Assembly (NCBI RefSeq): GCF_036173125.1
Contig: NZ_CP108054.1
Coordinates: 62,001 to 126,000, forward strand
From: Streptomyces sp. NBC_00286
GTDB taxonomy: Bacteria; Actinomycetota; Actinomycetes; Streptomycetales; Streptomycetaceae
DNA: 64,000 nucleotides
Direction: 5' to 3'
Below the pieces are notes generated by a model that worked only from the letters and a program-made list of their open reading frames with translations, did no database searches and was not told the origin of the DNA. A program made the translations under genes and the position numbers. Each line of letters opens with the position of its first letter. Positions within the stretch are counted from its first letter, which is position 1. Positions 54,701-63,809 of the stretch are shown in pieces.

Positions 54701-55471
54701 ATGACGGCAGTACCGCAGTCATCCGCAGAGGACTCCCAGACCCCCGCCTGGAGCCGGCGCCCGGCGAACCTTGCCGCCGCGGTCACGGCTGAGCTGGTGG
54801 AGCGGATCGTCCGTGGAGTCCATCCGTCCGGTTCGCCGCTACCCTCCGAGCCCGTGCTCTGCGAGACCTTCTCGGTCAGCCGCACCGTGGTCCGCGAGGC
54901 GGTGAAGATTCTTCAGGAGAAGGGGCTGGTGCAGGTCCGCCAGGGCGCCGGCACGATGGTTACCCCGCCGGCGATGTGGAACATGCTTGACGAGCTGGTC
55001 CTCGGCGCCACCATCGCCGAAGACGAGAGCCTGGCCATCCTCGATCACCTCGTCGCGACCCGCCGCGTGCTGGAGTCCGATATGGCCAACGTGGCCGCCC
55101 GCCTGGCGAACGCCGAGGTGATCGACCAGCTACGCAGTCTGGTGGAGCGGATGGATGAGCTCGTCGAGGACCCCGCTTCGTACCAGGAAGAGGACCGCGC
55201 GTTCCACGACACCGTCATGCAGGCGTCGGGGAACCGCATCGGCCGTGCCGTGGTCCGTTCGCTGGAGCGCCAGGTCATCAACTCCGCCCGCTACATGGGC
55301 CGAACCGGCCGCGCCTTCTGCGTCGCGTCCAACCACGGCCATCGGCGCATCTACGAGCGGATCGCCGCGCACGACCCCAAGGGTGCGGCCGAGGCGATGT
55401 TCACCCACATCACCGAGGCGTGGGTGGTGCGCCGCAGCGGGCCGGGCGAGCCGACCCGGCTGCGGCGTTAG
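54701..55471 (+). CDS. FadR/GntR family regulator of the adjacent sugar operon
   Basis: 256 residues from ATG 54701. The winged HTH is RPANLAAAVTAELVERIVRG, LPSEPVLCETFSVSRTVVRE and AVKILQEKGLVQVRQGAGTM. The effector domain is FCD type: LVATRRVLESDMANVAARLA, EEDRAFHDTVMQASGNRIG, NHGHRRIYERIAAHDPKGAA, EAMFTHITEAW, with the usual Asp/His metal-site residues. It is divergent from the ABC importer and dehydratase genes and separated by a 17-base direct repeat, so it most likely represses that operon until a sugar-acid ligand is bound. Confidence 0.9.
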   Translation: MTAVPQSSAEDSQTPAWSRRPANLAAAVTAELVERIVRGVHPSGSPLPSEPVLCETFSVSRTVVREAVKILQEKGLVQVRQGAGTMVTPPAMWNMLDELVLGATIAEDESLAILDHLVATRRVLESDMANVAARLANAEVIDQLRSLVERMDELVEDPASYQEEDRAFHDTVMQASGNRIGRAVVRSLERQVINSARYMGRTGRAFCVASNHGHRRIYERIAAHDPKGAAEAMFTHITEAWVVRRSGPGEPTRLRR

Positions 55472-55608
55472 GGCCTGTGTGACGTCGTGATCAACGGGTT
55501 GCCAGGTCGTTGATCCAGATCATCGAGGCGCGGAGGTGGAGGCAGGCGAGATAGCTTTCGGGCGTCTTGTCGAAGCGTGTGGCGATGCCGCGCCAGCCCT
55601 TCAGCCGT
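55472..55608 (-). pseudogene. IS5-family transposase C-terminal fragment with element end
   Basis: Minus-strand sequence RLKGWRGIATRFDKTPESYL then ACLHLRASMIWINDLATR and a stop at 55491, the C-terminus of IS5/IS427-type transposases. GGCCTGTGTGACGTCGTGATC at 55472-55492 is the element end. The frame is cut at about 55608 by an IS3-type fragment in the opposite direction. Confidence 0.7.
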
Positions 55609-55611
55609 TCT

Positions 55612-56065
55612 CCCGCCGGGTGGTCGCCCGGGAGACCTCCGCCCACGCGGACGCTGACCTGGTCCTGACCACCCTTGAGTACGCGCTCGCAAGCCGGGAA
55701 GTCGAACCGGGCAAACTGATCCACCACGCGGGCCACGGCTGCCAATACACATCCGCGAAGCGGACAACTCGACTACCGGGAGCGGGAGTTGCAGCATCCA
55801 TGGGCTCGGTCGGGGACAGTTACGACAAGGCCCTGCGGAGGACCCGTGGATGATCGTCAAGGCAGAGTCCATCCCCGGCCGCGCTTTCACCACCCAGGTC
55901 GAGGCGACTCTCGCACTGTTCGAGTACATCGACGGCTTCTACAACTCCCGGCGCATCCAGAAGCGGCTCGGCTACCTCAGCCCGATCGAATTCGAGGAGA
56001 AGCACTACGCCGACCCGGCAACGGCCGAACGAACGAACCTGAAACCCCATCACCCGGCCCTGACC
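55612..56065 (+). pseudogene. IS3-family transposase (OrfB) C-terminal fragment, frameshifted
   Basis: Frame one encodes SAHADADLVLTTLEYALASR, EVEPGKLIHHAGHGCQYTSA and GVAASMGSVGDSYDKAL with the second catalytic aspartate region; frame two resumes at about 55850 as VKAESIPGRAFTTQVEATLA, LFEYIDGFYNSRRIQKRLGY and LSPIEFEEKHYADPATAERT. These belong to the integrase core of IS3 OrfB. The first catalytic aspartate and OrfA are absent. Confidence 0.75.
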
Positions 56066-56315
56066 AGCTCATCAGCACCTCCCGCACGCCGGGGGAACCT
56101 CAAACTGGACAGCCCTCACGCCAGAACCAGGTCCCGTTGCCATGCCGCGAACGCCCCTCCCTGGCATCGCCCCGCACACCAGTCCAGGCGCACCCTCGCT
56201 TTCCGGTCCCGGGAACGGTTCTGACTCCCGGCTCACGGCAGATTCCCTGCTCGCCGCCCACCCCTGCAATCAACTCCGTTTGTCTCATTGACATCTCACT
56301 CAGAAGTCCTACCGT

Positions 56316-56329
56316 TGGGAGCGCTCCCA
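56316..56329. promoter_or_regulatory. CebR-type operator (cellulose-utilisation box)
   Basis: TGGGAGCGCTCCCA, the perfect 14-base palindrome known as the binding site of the cello-oligosaccharide repressor CebR in Streptomyces. It lies 33 bases before the LPMO start. The cebR gene itself was not identified in the window. Confidence 0.85.
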
Positions 56330-56362
56330 TGACAGCCTTGCAACTGGAAGGAGTCCCCCCAC

Positions 56363-57037
56363 ATGCGCACACAGAGTCCGTTAGCCGGGCGTTCGCGGTC
56401 GTCCCTCCGCCGGCCTCTCCAGGCGCTCGTCATGCTGTTCGCCGTGGTTGTCGGCGCACTCACCTGGTCGGCCCCCGCCCAGGCTCACGGCACCGTCGTC
56501 GGCCCCGCTTCCCGCGCGTACCAGTGCTGGAAGACGTGGGGCAGCAACCACACGAACCCGGCCATGCAGACCGAAGACCCCATGTGTTGGCAGGCCTTCC
56601 AGGCCAACCCCGACACCATGTGGAACTGGATGAGCGCGCTCCGCGACGGCCTCGGTGGCCAGTTCCAGGCGCGGACCCCCGACGGGACGCTCTGCAGCAA
56701 CAACCTCTCGAGGAACGCCAGCCTGGACAAGCCCGGGCAGTGGAAGACCACCACCGTCGGCAACAACTTCTCGGTCCACCTGTACGACCAGGCGTCCCAC
56801 GGTGCCGACTACTTCAAGGTCTACGTGAGCAAGCAGGGCTTCAACCCCGAGACCCAGACCCTGGGCTGGAGCAACCTCGACTTCATCACGCAGACCGGCC
56901 GCTTCGCCCCGACGCAGAACATCACGTTCCCCGTCCAGACCTCCGGCTACACCGGACACCACATCCTGTTCGTGATCTGGCAGGCCTCGCACCTCGACCA
57001 GGCCTACATGTGGTGCAGCGACGTGAACTTCGGCTGA
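56363..57037 (+). CDS. AA10 lytic polysaccharide monooxygenase
   Basis: 224 residues. The signal peptide ends at Ala41, leaving His42 as the first residue of the mature enzyme (AQA/HGTVVGPASRAYQC). The copper histidine brace is completed by His146 in YDQASHGADYFKVYVSKQGF. AA10 features WKTWGSNHTNPAMQTEDPMC, GHHILFVIWQASHLDQAYMW and CSDVNF, with the axial Phe, are present. No carbohydrate-binding module is attached. It oxidatively cleaves crystalline cellulose or chitin outside the cell; the CebR box directly upstream points to cellulose. GGAAGGAG precedes the ATG. Confidence 0.9.
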   Translation: MRTQSPLAGRSRSSLRRPLQALVMLFAVVVGALTWSAPAQAHGTVVGPASRAYQCWKTWGSNHTNPAMQTEDPMCWQAFQANPDTMWNWMSALRDGLGGQFQARTPDGTLCSNNLSRNASLDKPGQWKTTTVGNNFSVHLYDQASHGADYFKVYVSKQGFNPETQTLGWSNLDFITQTGRFAPTQNITFPVQTSGYTGHHILFVIWQASHLDQAYMWCSDVNFG

Positions 57038-57338
57038 GCCGGGGAGCGCCGCACAGGGGATCGGCCCCTGCCGGGCGCCGGTAACCCGTCGGCCGACCGA
57101 GCTCCGTCGGGCCAGGGGACCCATTTGGTCACCCTGCCCCGACGGGGCTTCCTGCGCTCCTGGGGTCTGTGTGATGTCGTGACCAATCTTGTCGTTCCGG
57201 ATCCGTCTGTAGCAGACGTCCCCGGTCAGGTCGAACGCCGTCGCGAGCACAACCGCGTTGTTGACGACGACGCTGCTGGTCCTGCTGACGACTTCACCTG
57301 TCTGGGCCTTGGCACACCCCGCTGAACGACCGGTTCCG
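57038..57338. other. Intergenic region with an IS5-like end
   Basis: 300 bases between the LPMO and the beta-helix gene, which are convergent. GGTCTGTGTGATGTCGTGACC at 57164-57184 matches the element end at 55472-55492 in 18 of 21 bases. No gene recognised. Confidence 0.5.
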
Positions 57339-59714
57339 CTATCGCAGTGCCCACTGCTGGTTGGTGCCGCCGTGGCAGGACCAGAGAGTGATCCTGGTGC
57401 CGTTGGCGGTGCCGCCGGCGTTGGCGTCGAGGCATAGTCCGGACTGGACGCCGGTGATGGTGCCGTTGGGGTTGACGTTCCACTGTTGGTTGTTCTGGCC
57501 GTTGCAGTCCCAGATGATGACCGGGGTGCCGTTGGTGGTGCCGCCTCCGCTGGCGTCGAGGCACTTGTCGCCGTGGACGGTCAGTTGTTTGCCGGCGGTG
57601 TAGGTCCAGGTCTGGCCGGATGCGCCGGTGCAGTCCCAGAGTTGGGTCTGGGTGCCGTTGGTGGTGCCGGCGCCGGGGACGGTCAGGCAGCGGCCGGAGT
57701 GCGCGCCCACGATCTCCTGCTCTGGCGGCGGTGGAGTGGTGTCCCGCGGTCCGGCGGACGCCATCACGTCCTGGGCACCGGAAGGCCAGTTGCCATTGGT
57801 GACCGTGACATTGCCGGAGACCACGTTGCCGCGGTCCCCGTTGGTCACGTTCGTGCTGCCGTTGGTCGACCAGTTGTTGGTGACGGTCCAGTTCCCCATG
57901 TTCTCGCCACCCCAGTAGTTGGCCGTCGCCCACGTACCGGTGTTCGAGAAGACATTGTTGGTGGCCGTGTAGTACTTCGAGCCCTCGTCGAAGTACAGCC
58001 CGAAGTGTCCGTTGGTCCGCAGGCAGTGGTTCCGGCTGATCAGCGCGCTCGGGTTCCATCCGAGCGTGTAGATGCAGCCACCGTCGTTCATCTGCTGCAT
58101 GACATCGTGGATGTAGTTGCCGATGAGCCGGTTGTTGGACGCGGTGGTCGGCGTCGTGTAGCGCGGCTGGTAGTCGTACAGGCCGCGGTTGGCATAGTGG
58201 TTGCTGCCGCCCGCGTCGTTGGCGCCCCAGCCGTACCCGATCGACATGCCGGAGTACGGCATGTTGTAGACCTCGTTCTGGGCGACGGTGCTGTTGGTGA
58301 CGTACGTGGTCAGGACAGAGACGATGCCCCGGTGGTCCGCCCCGAGGTCGTGGATGCGGTTGTCGCTGATCGTGATGTCCCTGTTGACCATGCGCTGGTC
58401 GCTGGGGTGGTGGGCGTCGGCGCGCACGCCGCCCACGAGGATGCCCCCGGCTGAGCTCCGGGCGATCTCCGACCGGGTCACCGTGATGTTGCCGGCGCCC
58501 AGGCCGACGCCGCTGGCGTGCGCGTTGGCGTCGTTGCCGATACCGATGGCCGTCTGGCCCAGGTTGACGAACTTGGAGTCGCTGAGGGTGATGGTGTTGG
58601 CGGCGGAGATCTGCACGGCGGCCGGCATCTGCAGCCAGTGTGGCCGGGCCGCCTCGAACTGCGCGCAGCCGTTGTGGCAGGAGTCGAAGCTCGGCCAGCT
58701 CCGATTGCCGGCGATGTACGCGCCGGTCTGCTGGTCTGCGTAACCCTGGTTGCTGCTGGGGCCCAGCCAGCTCGTACCGGTGAAGGTGATCCCGCTGAAC
58801 GTGATGTGGTGCGCCGGCTCGCTGTACGTGCCCCCGAGGTTCACCAGCGACTGCAGCGTCGGCAGTTCCACGCTGACGGTGCTCATGTTCTGCCCGGCCC
58901 GGGGGATGTAGTACAAGGCTCCGGCCGTGGGGTTGAGGTACCACTCGCCGGGCGAGTCCAGGAACTCGTACGCGTTGGACAGGTAGAACGGACCGGCCCG
59001 GTGTGGCCGCATGAGGGTGTCGTAGCCGAAGTTGTTGTTGTTCCACGCCGGCTGCTGCATCGTGATGAAGTTCGCACTGATGCTCTGCACCGGCGAGTAC
59101 CGGTCGGTGAAGGAGTTGACGCTCTCCACCTCGATCCGGCTCTGGTTGGCCAGGTTGTTCAGATAACTCAGCGCACCGCCCGAGAACCTCATTCCGTCGC
59201 TGGAGGCCGTGAAATCGGCCCGGTTCACCTGCGTGCGGGCCCGGGTGGCGACGGCGCCGTCGACATAGAGCTGCCGGGCATCTAGACCGGCGGGCACGTC
59301 GGCCCGCCAGATGTTCCTGGCTGCGTCGGCCACCGACCAGCCGGTGACCGCCCGGGCACCGGTGATCACCGGACGCGCCGACGGGGCGGCCTGCCACACG
59401 ACCGTGTGACCGCCTGAGCCGGAGTCCTCCGCCGTCAGCCGGAAGGGTTGGGCCAGCCGGTACACACCGTCGGCCAACTGCACCACGATGTCGTCCGACA
59501 TGTCGTCGTTGAGCGATCGCACCGCCGCCTGCGCGGCTGTCAGTGAGCACGGCTGCGCGCTGGAACAGTCAGTGCCGGTGCCGGACGGCGAGACGTACAC
59601 AGTGAGGGGAGCTGCGGATGCGGGCGTGGGGGACGCCATCACGGCGGTCGCGGTTAAACCGACTGTGGCGGCTCCGGCCAGAAGCCGCCTTCGTATCGTG
59701 CGAGTTGTGAACAC
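57339..59714 (-). CDS. Secreted right-handed beta-helix glycan-active protein with RICIN domain
   Basis: 791 residues with a signal peptide (MFTTRTIRRRLLAGAATVGL, ending SASA/APLT-like). It opens with TVYVSPSGTGTDCSSAQPCS and VVQLADGVYRLAQPFRL, the start of parallel beta-helix enzymes; repeated short strands follow (HHITFSGITFTGTSWLG, ITLSDSKFVNLGQTAIGIGN, RMVNRDITISDNRIHDLG, NRLIGNYIHDVMQQMNDGGC). Residues 660-791 are a ricin-type lectin (CLTVPGAGTTNGTQTQLWDC, NQQWNV, NQQWAL). The layout fits GH141-like or polysaccharide-lyase-like beta-helix proteins; substrate cannot be fixed from sequence. Confidence 0.75.
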   Translation of the reverse strand: MFTTRTIRRRLLAGAATVGLTATAVMASPTPASAAPLTVYVSPSGTGTDCSSAQPCSLTAAQAAVRSLNDDMSDDIVVQLADGVYRLAQPFRLTAEDSGSGGHTVVWQAAPSARPVITGARAVTGWSVADAARNIWRADVPAGLDARQLYVDGAVATRARTQVNRADFTASSDGMRFSGGALSYLNNLANQSRIEVESVNSFTDRYSPVQSISANFITMQQPAWNNNNFGYDTLMRPHRAGPFYLSNAYEFLDSPGEWYLNPTAGALYYIPRAGQNMSTVSVELPTLQSLVNLGGTYSEPAHHITFSGITFTGTSWLGPSSNQGYADQQTGAYIAGNRSWPSFDSCHNGCAQFEAARPHWLQMPAAVQISAANTITLSDSKFVNLGQTAIGIGNDANAHASGVGLGAGNITVTRSEIARSSAGGILVGGVRADAHHPSDQRMVNRDITISDNRIHDLGADHRGIVSVLTTYVTNSTVAQNEVYNMPYSGMSIGYGWGANDAGGSNHYANRGLYDYQPRYTTPTTASNNRLIGNYIHDVMQQMNDGGCIYTLGWNPSALISRNHCLRTNGHFGLYFDEGSKYYTATNNVFSNTGTWATANYWGGENMGNWTVTNNWSTNGSTNVTNGDRGNVVSGNVTVTNGNWPSGAQDVMASAGPRDTTPPPPEQEIVGAHSGRCLTVPGAGTTNGTQTQLWDCTGASGQTWTYTAGKQLTVHGDKCLDASGGGTTNGTPVIIWDCNGQNNQQWNVNPNGTITGVQSGLCLDANAGGTANGTRITLWSCHGGTNQQWALR

Positions 59715-59766
59715 GTTTTCTCCTTATGGCGGTGCCCGGGCGGAAGAGAATGACGGCGCGACCGGG

Positions 59767-60648
59767 CTACTCGGTGTGCGGGGGAGCGTTCTCCAGTCCG
59801 CGGAGGACGGTTCGGATGTAGGACAGCCCGTCACGGGCGAGGGTGTCCTGCGACGGGGCGAGCGGCCGCCAGATCGAGGCCGCGGTGGCGATGGCCTCGT
59901 TCTGCGCGGTGAACGACTCGATGCACACCGCGCCGCCGTAGCCGGTCGTGGCCAGGCCGGCGAGGAAGCGTGGCCAGTCGAAGTGGTCGCCGCCCGGGGT
60001 GCCGCGGTCGGTGCCGCTGACCTGGACGTGCTTGATGTGCGGACCAGCCGTGACGAGCGCCTCGTAGGGGTCGGCCTCCTCGATGTTCATGTGATAGGTG
60101 TCGATCATGAGACCGACGTTCGCAGGCAGGCCGTCGATCAGCTCCACCGCCTGCTCGACCGTGTTGACGACGCTCGTCTCATAGCGGTTGAGGGCCTCCA
60201 CACCGATGCTCACGCCCCGCTCCCCCGCGTAGTCGGCCACTGGCCGCAGGGCGCGGCGGACGTCCGCGTAGCAGGCCGCGCGCTCAGACGGTGACATGCG
60301 CCAGGTCCGCCCCACCGCGGCGTAGACCGGGCCGCCGACGCAGGGCGCGCCGACGGCCACCGCACTGTCCACACATGTCTTCAGGTACGCCACGGTGGAG
60401 GCGACGGCCTCCGGCGGGGCGTTCACCAGGTCACGTCCGGGCGAGGTGACCGCACAGACTCCGACCGCGCGCAGGCCGTACGCCGACAGCAGGTCCCGGG
60501 TGCGGGCCGGGTCCCAGTCGCCGGGTTGCTCGATCGGCAGCTCGACCGCGTCGAAACCGAACGCGGCGATCCGCGGCACCAGCTCGGCCATGGCCTCGTC
60601 GTCGACCGGCGAGGCCCAGACCCACGGGTTGACACCGATGGTGTACAC
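59767..60648 (-). CDS. Sugar epimerase of the D-tagatose/D-psicose 3-epimerase type
   Basis: 293 residues, xylose-isomerase-like TIM barrel: YTIGVNPWVWASPVDDEAMA, FGFDAVELPIEQPGDWDPAR, GVSIGVEALNRYETSVVNTV with the first catalytic glutamate, VGLMIDTYHMNIEEADPYEA with the metal aspartate and histidine, IKHVQVSGTDRGTPGGDHFD and AVCIESFTA with the second catalytic glutamate. These fit the DTE/DPE family, which interconvert ketohexoses using Mn or Co. It overlaps no neighbour but lies four bases after the binding-protein gene in a ribose-type ABC operon, so it likely epimerises the imported sugar. Confidence 0.8.
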   Translation of the reverse strand: MYTIGVNPWVWASPVDDEAMAELVPRIAAFGFDAVELPIEQPGDWDPARTRDLLSAYGLRAVGVCAVTSPGRDLVNAPPEAVASTVAYLKTCVDSAVAVGAPCVGGPVYAAVGRTWRMSPSERAACYADVRRALRPVADYAGERGVSIGVEALNRYETSVVNTVEQAVELIDGLPANVGLMIDTYHMNIEEADPYEALVTAGPHIKHVQVSGTDRGTPGGDHFDWPRFLAGLATTGYGGAVCIESFTAQNEAIATAASIWRPLAPSQDTLARDGLSYIRTVLRGLENAPPHTE

Positions 60649-60652
60649 CGGA

Positions 60653-61837
60653 CTACTTCCAGCGCTTCGGGTAACCGGGCAGGTCGGTGCAGCCGCACAT
60701 CGCGTAGTGCAGCGGCGGCATGGTGGGGTCGACGTAACTGTCCAGGTTGTCCTGGGTGATGGTCGGCTGTGGCAGCTTCCACGGGTTCGGCACCTGCTCG
60801 CCGTCGAGGATCTTCAGTGCGGCGATGATCGGGGTGCGCCACTGGTAGGTCGGGTAGGTCGGGGCGATCGCCGTGAGCTTCTTGTCCTTCCACAGCTTCA
60901 GGAAGTCGAGCTGGTCCTCGCCGTTGATCGGCGGCACGGGCTTGCCGGCGTCCTCGAACGCCTCGACCGCCGCGCCCGCGACCGCCCCGGCGTCCATCCA
61001 GACGCCGTCGATCGTGCCGTACCGCTGGATGTAGTCGTTGACGATCTTCTTGGTCTTGGCCGGGTCGCCGTCGGTGAATTCGACGCCGACGACGTCGACG
61101 CCCGCCTTGTCGAAGGCGAGCTTCGCCGCGGACCAGCGGGTCTCCAGCACGTCGACGCCGGGCAGGATGCGCAGCGCGAGCACCTTGCCGCCCCGCTTCA
61201 TCTTCCGGGTGACGAACTCCGCCGCGACGTGGCCGAATCCGTAGCCGCCGATCGGGTTGATGAACGTCACCGGGCAGGTCGTGTCGACGCCGCGGTCGAA
61301 GACGATGACCGGCAGGCCCTTCTGGCAGGCGGCCTCCACGGCCGGGGTGAGCGTCGCGGTGGTGTTGGGCGAGACGATGAGCGCGTCGCAGCCCTTGCCG
61401 AGCAGGTCGTTGATGTCGGCGATCTGCTTCTGGTCCTTGCCTTCGGCATCGACGTGGACGAACTCGGAGATGCGGCCGCGGTGCGTGTCGACCTCGGCCC
61501 GCATGGTCTTGAAACCGACCTGGCGCCAGGGGTTGTTCAGCCCCGCGTTGGAGAAGCAGATCTTGTACGGTCCGGGCTTCTTGAACTTCGCGGTCTCCAC
61601 CATCGCCGGGTTGAGCGCCTGCTCCCAGGGCTTGCCGGCCGGCCCGGTGGGCGCGGCGTCCAGGAGCGCGAGCTGCTTGTCGTAATCGGCCTGCACGAAG
61701 AACTTCGACTGCTCCCCCGTGCCCGACCCGCTGCTTGCGGAGGGCGAACCCGATGCGCCGGTGGTGGGCTCGTCGGTGGAGCAGCCGGCCAGCACCAGTA
61801 AGGCGCTCACGGCCAGCACCGTCATGGAATGCCTCAC
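60653..61837 (-). CDS. Ribose-type ABC transporter sugar-binding lipoprotein
   Basis: 394 residues. Lipoprotein signal with lipobox LAGC (TVLAVSALLVLAGCST). The periplasmic-binding-protein type 1 fold shows YKICFSNAGLNNPWRQVGFK, QIADINDLLGKGCDALIVSP, CQKGLPVIVFDRGVDTTCPV, LRILPGVDVLETRWSAAKLA and GTIDGVWMDAGAVAGAAVEA, as in RbsB/XylF-like receptors (CUT2 class). It feeds two RbsC-type permeases and an RbsA-type ATPase encoded next to it. The ligand is unknown; the epimerase downstream suggests a ketohexose. Confidence 0.85.
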   Translation of the reverse strand: MRHSMTVLAVSALLVLAGCSTDEPTTGASGSPSASSGSGTGEQSKFFVQADYDKQLALLDAAPTGPAGKPWEQALNPAMVETAKFKKPGPYKICFSNAGLNNPWRQVGFKTMRAEVDTHRGRISEFVHVDAEGKDQKQIADINDLLGKGCDALIVSPNTTATLTPAVEAACQKGLPVIVFDRGVDTTCPVTFINPIGGYGFGHVAAEFVTRKMKRGGKVLALRILPGVDVLETRWSAAKLAFDKAGVDVVGVEFTDGDPAKTKKIVNDYIQRYGTIDGVWMDAGAVAGAAVEAFEDAGKPVPPINGEDQLDFLKLWKDKKLTAIAPTYPTYQWRTPIIAALKILDGEQVPNPWKLPQPTITQDNLDSYVDPTMPPLHYAMCGCTDLPGYPKRWK

Positions 61838-61864
61838 TGAATCCCCTTTATCTGGACGGGAAAT

Positions 61865-62836
61865 TTATCTGGACGGGAAACGGAAGGACGCCGCCGCCAC
61901 GGCGAACAGAATGATCGCGCCCTGGACGGTCGGTTTGAGGGCGCCGGAGACGCCGTAGAAGTTCATGAGCGTGAAGAGCGTCTCGAGGGTCAGCGCGCCG
62001 AGCATCGCGCCGACGACCGAACCGCGGCCCCCGCCCAGAGCGACACCGCCGAGGACCGCCGCGGTGATCGCGCCGAACTCAAGGCCGGCACCGGCCTGGA
62101 ACGACACTCCGCTGTACCCGCCGATCAGGACCGCCGCGAGCGTGGCGGCGAGTCCGCTGAGGACGAACGCCATGGTCTTGGCGCGCCACACGCGCACGCC
62201 GCTCAGCTCGGCGGTCCGCGGGTTGCCGCCGACGGCGACCAGGGTGCGGCCGAAGTCCGAACGCGTCAGCACCAGCGCCAGAGCGGCCGCCGCCAGCAGG
62301 ATGACCAGGGCGTACGGTATCCGGCCCAGCGCGGGCACGTCCTCGAAAGCCGACCGACCGAGCCGGCGGAACTCCTCGGAGAGGCCGCCCTTCGGGGCGC
62401 CGTTGGACCACAGGTACACGGCACCGACGAGGATCAGGAACATCCCGAGGGTCGTGATGAACGACGGCACCCGCAGCCGCGTGGTGACGAGGCCGTTGAC
62501 CAGGCCGACGGCGATGCCGAACGCGAGCAGGAGCACGACGACAGGCCAGCCGGCCGACGGATCGCCGTCGATCAGCCGGGCGGCGATGACCACCTGCGCG
62601 GTGACCAGAGAGCCGACGGACAGGTCCAACTCGCCGGAGACGATCACGAAGTACTGGCCGGCGGCGAGCAGGACGACCGGCGCGGAGCGGCCGAGGAACG
62701 ACATCAGCGACGGCGGCGAGAGGAAGTCCGGTTGGCGGGCGGTCAGCAGAACCACCAGCACCGCCAGGATCACGATGATCGGTGCGAGACCGCCGGAGCG
62801 GAACGTGAGGAGCCGCAGGGGGCGCGCGATCTGCAT
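61865..62836 (-). CDS. Ribose-type ABC transporter permease
   Basis: 323 residues with about nine helices. PIIVILAVLVVLLTARQPDF, LLAAGQYFVIVSGELDLSVG, LVNGLVTTRLRVPSFITTLG and the cytoplasmic RTLVAVGGNPRTAELSGVRV loop are typical of RbsC/XylH-type permeases (BPD_transp_2). ITAAVLGGVALGGGRGSVVG is the conserved C-terminal motif. It follows the second permease by one base and precedes the binding-protein gene, so the two permeases probably form a heterodimer in the membrane. Confidence 0.85.
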   Translation of the reverse strand: MQIARPLRLLTFRSGGLAPIIVILAVLVVLLTARQPDFLSPPSLMSFLGRSAPVVLLAAGQYFVIVSGELDLSVGSLVTAQVVIAARLIDGDPSAGWPVVVLLLAFGIAVGLVNGLVTTRLRVPSFITTLGMFLILVGAVYLWSNGAPKGGLSEEFRRLGRSAFEDVPALGRIPYALVILLAAAALALVLTRSDFGRTLVAVGGNPRTAELSGVRVWRAKTMAFVLSGLAATLAAVLIGGYSGVSFQAGAGLEFGAITAAVLGGVALGGGRGSVVGAMLGALTLETLFTLMNFYGVSGALKPTVQGAIILFAVAAASFRFPSR

Positions 62837-62837
62837 G

Positions 62838-63809
62838 CTAGGACGCCTTTCGCATCGCCCGGCGGGCGTAGACGGCGACCGCCGCGATGATGATCACGCC
62901 ACGGATCACCTGCTTGAAGAACACGTCGACCTCGAGCTGGTTGAAGATGGCGTCGATGCTCGCGAGCAGCAGCACGCCGCCGACCGTGCCGACGACGCCG
63001 CCGCGCCCGCCGGCCAGGGCGGTGCCGCCGAGCACCACCGCGGCGATCGACTCCAGGTCGTACAGTCCCTCGGTGCCCACCCTCGGTGCGCCGGCGCCGA
63101 GCCGACTGGCGAGGTAGACCCCGGCGAGGCCGGCGCAGAGGGCGCACAGCACATGGGCGGTGACGAGGACCCGGCTGCCCCGCACGCCGGAGAGCCGGGC
63201 GACCTCCGGGTCACCGCCCACGGCGATCAGGTGGTGGCCGAAGCGGGTGCGCGCCAGCACGAACCAGGCCGCGGCGGCGACGGCGAGCAGCAGCAGGAAC
63301 GACAGCGGCACCGGGCCGATGCGCTGGTACCCCAGGCCCTGCACCAGGGCGGGTGCGGTCTTGCCGGCCGGGCCGTCGTATCCGTTGTCGAGGTATCCCT
63401 TCAGCAGCAGTCCGACGCCGACGGTCGCGATGAAGGGGTTGATCCGCGCTGTGGTGACGAGCAGGCCGTTGACGAGGCCGATCGTGGCGCTGACGGCGAG
63501 CGTCAGGCCGATCGCCGGCACCAGCGCACCGTCGTCACCGGCCATGGTCTCGGCGGCGACGAGGGTGCTCAGGCTGACCACGTACGCCACGGACAGGTCC
63601 AGCGAGCCCCCGATGATGACCAGCGTCTGGCCGACCGCGACGAGGCCCAGACCGGCGGCGACGTGCAGCAGGCTCACCGTCGTCGGCTGGCTGAACAGCC
63701 GGCCGCCGTCGACCGTGACGATGAGCCAGCCGATCGCCAGGGTGAGGACCAGGGCGACGAACACGCCGGGCGGGGTCCGCCGGTCCGGCAGGGACAGCGC
63801 GCCGCTCAT
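62838..63809 (-). CDS. Ribose-type ABC transporter permease
   Basis: 323 residues, same fold as its neighbour: [60 protein letters not shown] and [20 protein letters not shown]. Sequence identity with the next gene is limited outside these blocks, consistent with a heterodimeric CUT2 permease. Its ATG overlaps the stop of the ATPase gene (ATGA), so the order in the operon is ATPase, permease, permease, binding protein, epimerase. Confidence 0.85.
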   Translation of the reverse strand: MSGALSLPDRRTPPGVFVALVLTLAIGWLIVTVDGGRLFSQPTTVSLLHVAAGLGLVAVGQTLVIIGGSLDLSVAYVVSLSTLVAAETMAGDDGALVPAIGLTLAVSATIGLVNGLLVTTARINPFIATVGVGLLLKGYLDNGYDGPAGKTAPALVQGLGYQRIGPVPLSFLLLLAVAAAAWFVLARTRFGHHLIAVGGDPEVARLSGVRGSRVLVTAHVLCALCAGLAGVYLASRLGAGAPRVGTEGLYDLESIAAVVLGGTALAGGRGGVVGTVGGVLLLASIDAIFNQLEVDVFFKQVIRGVIIIAAVAVYARRAMRKAS

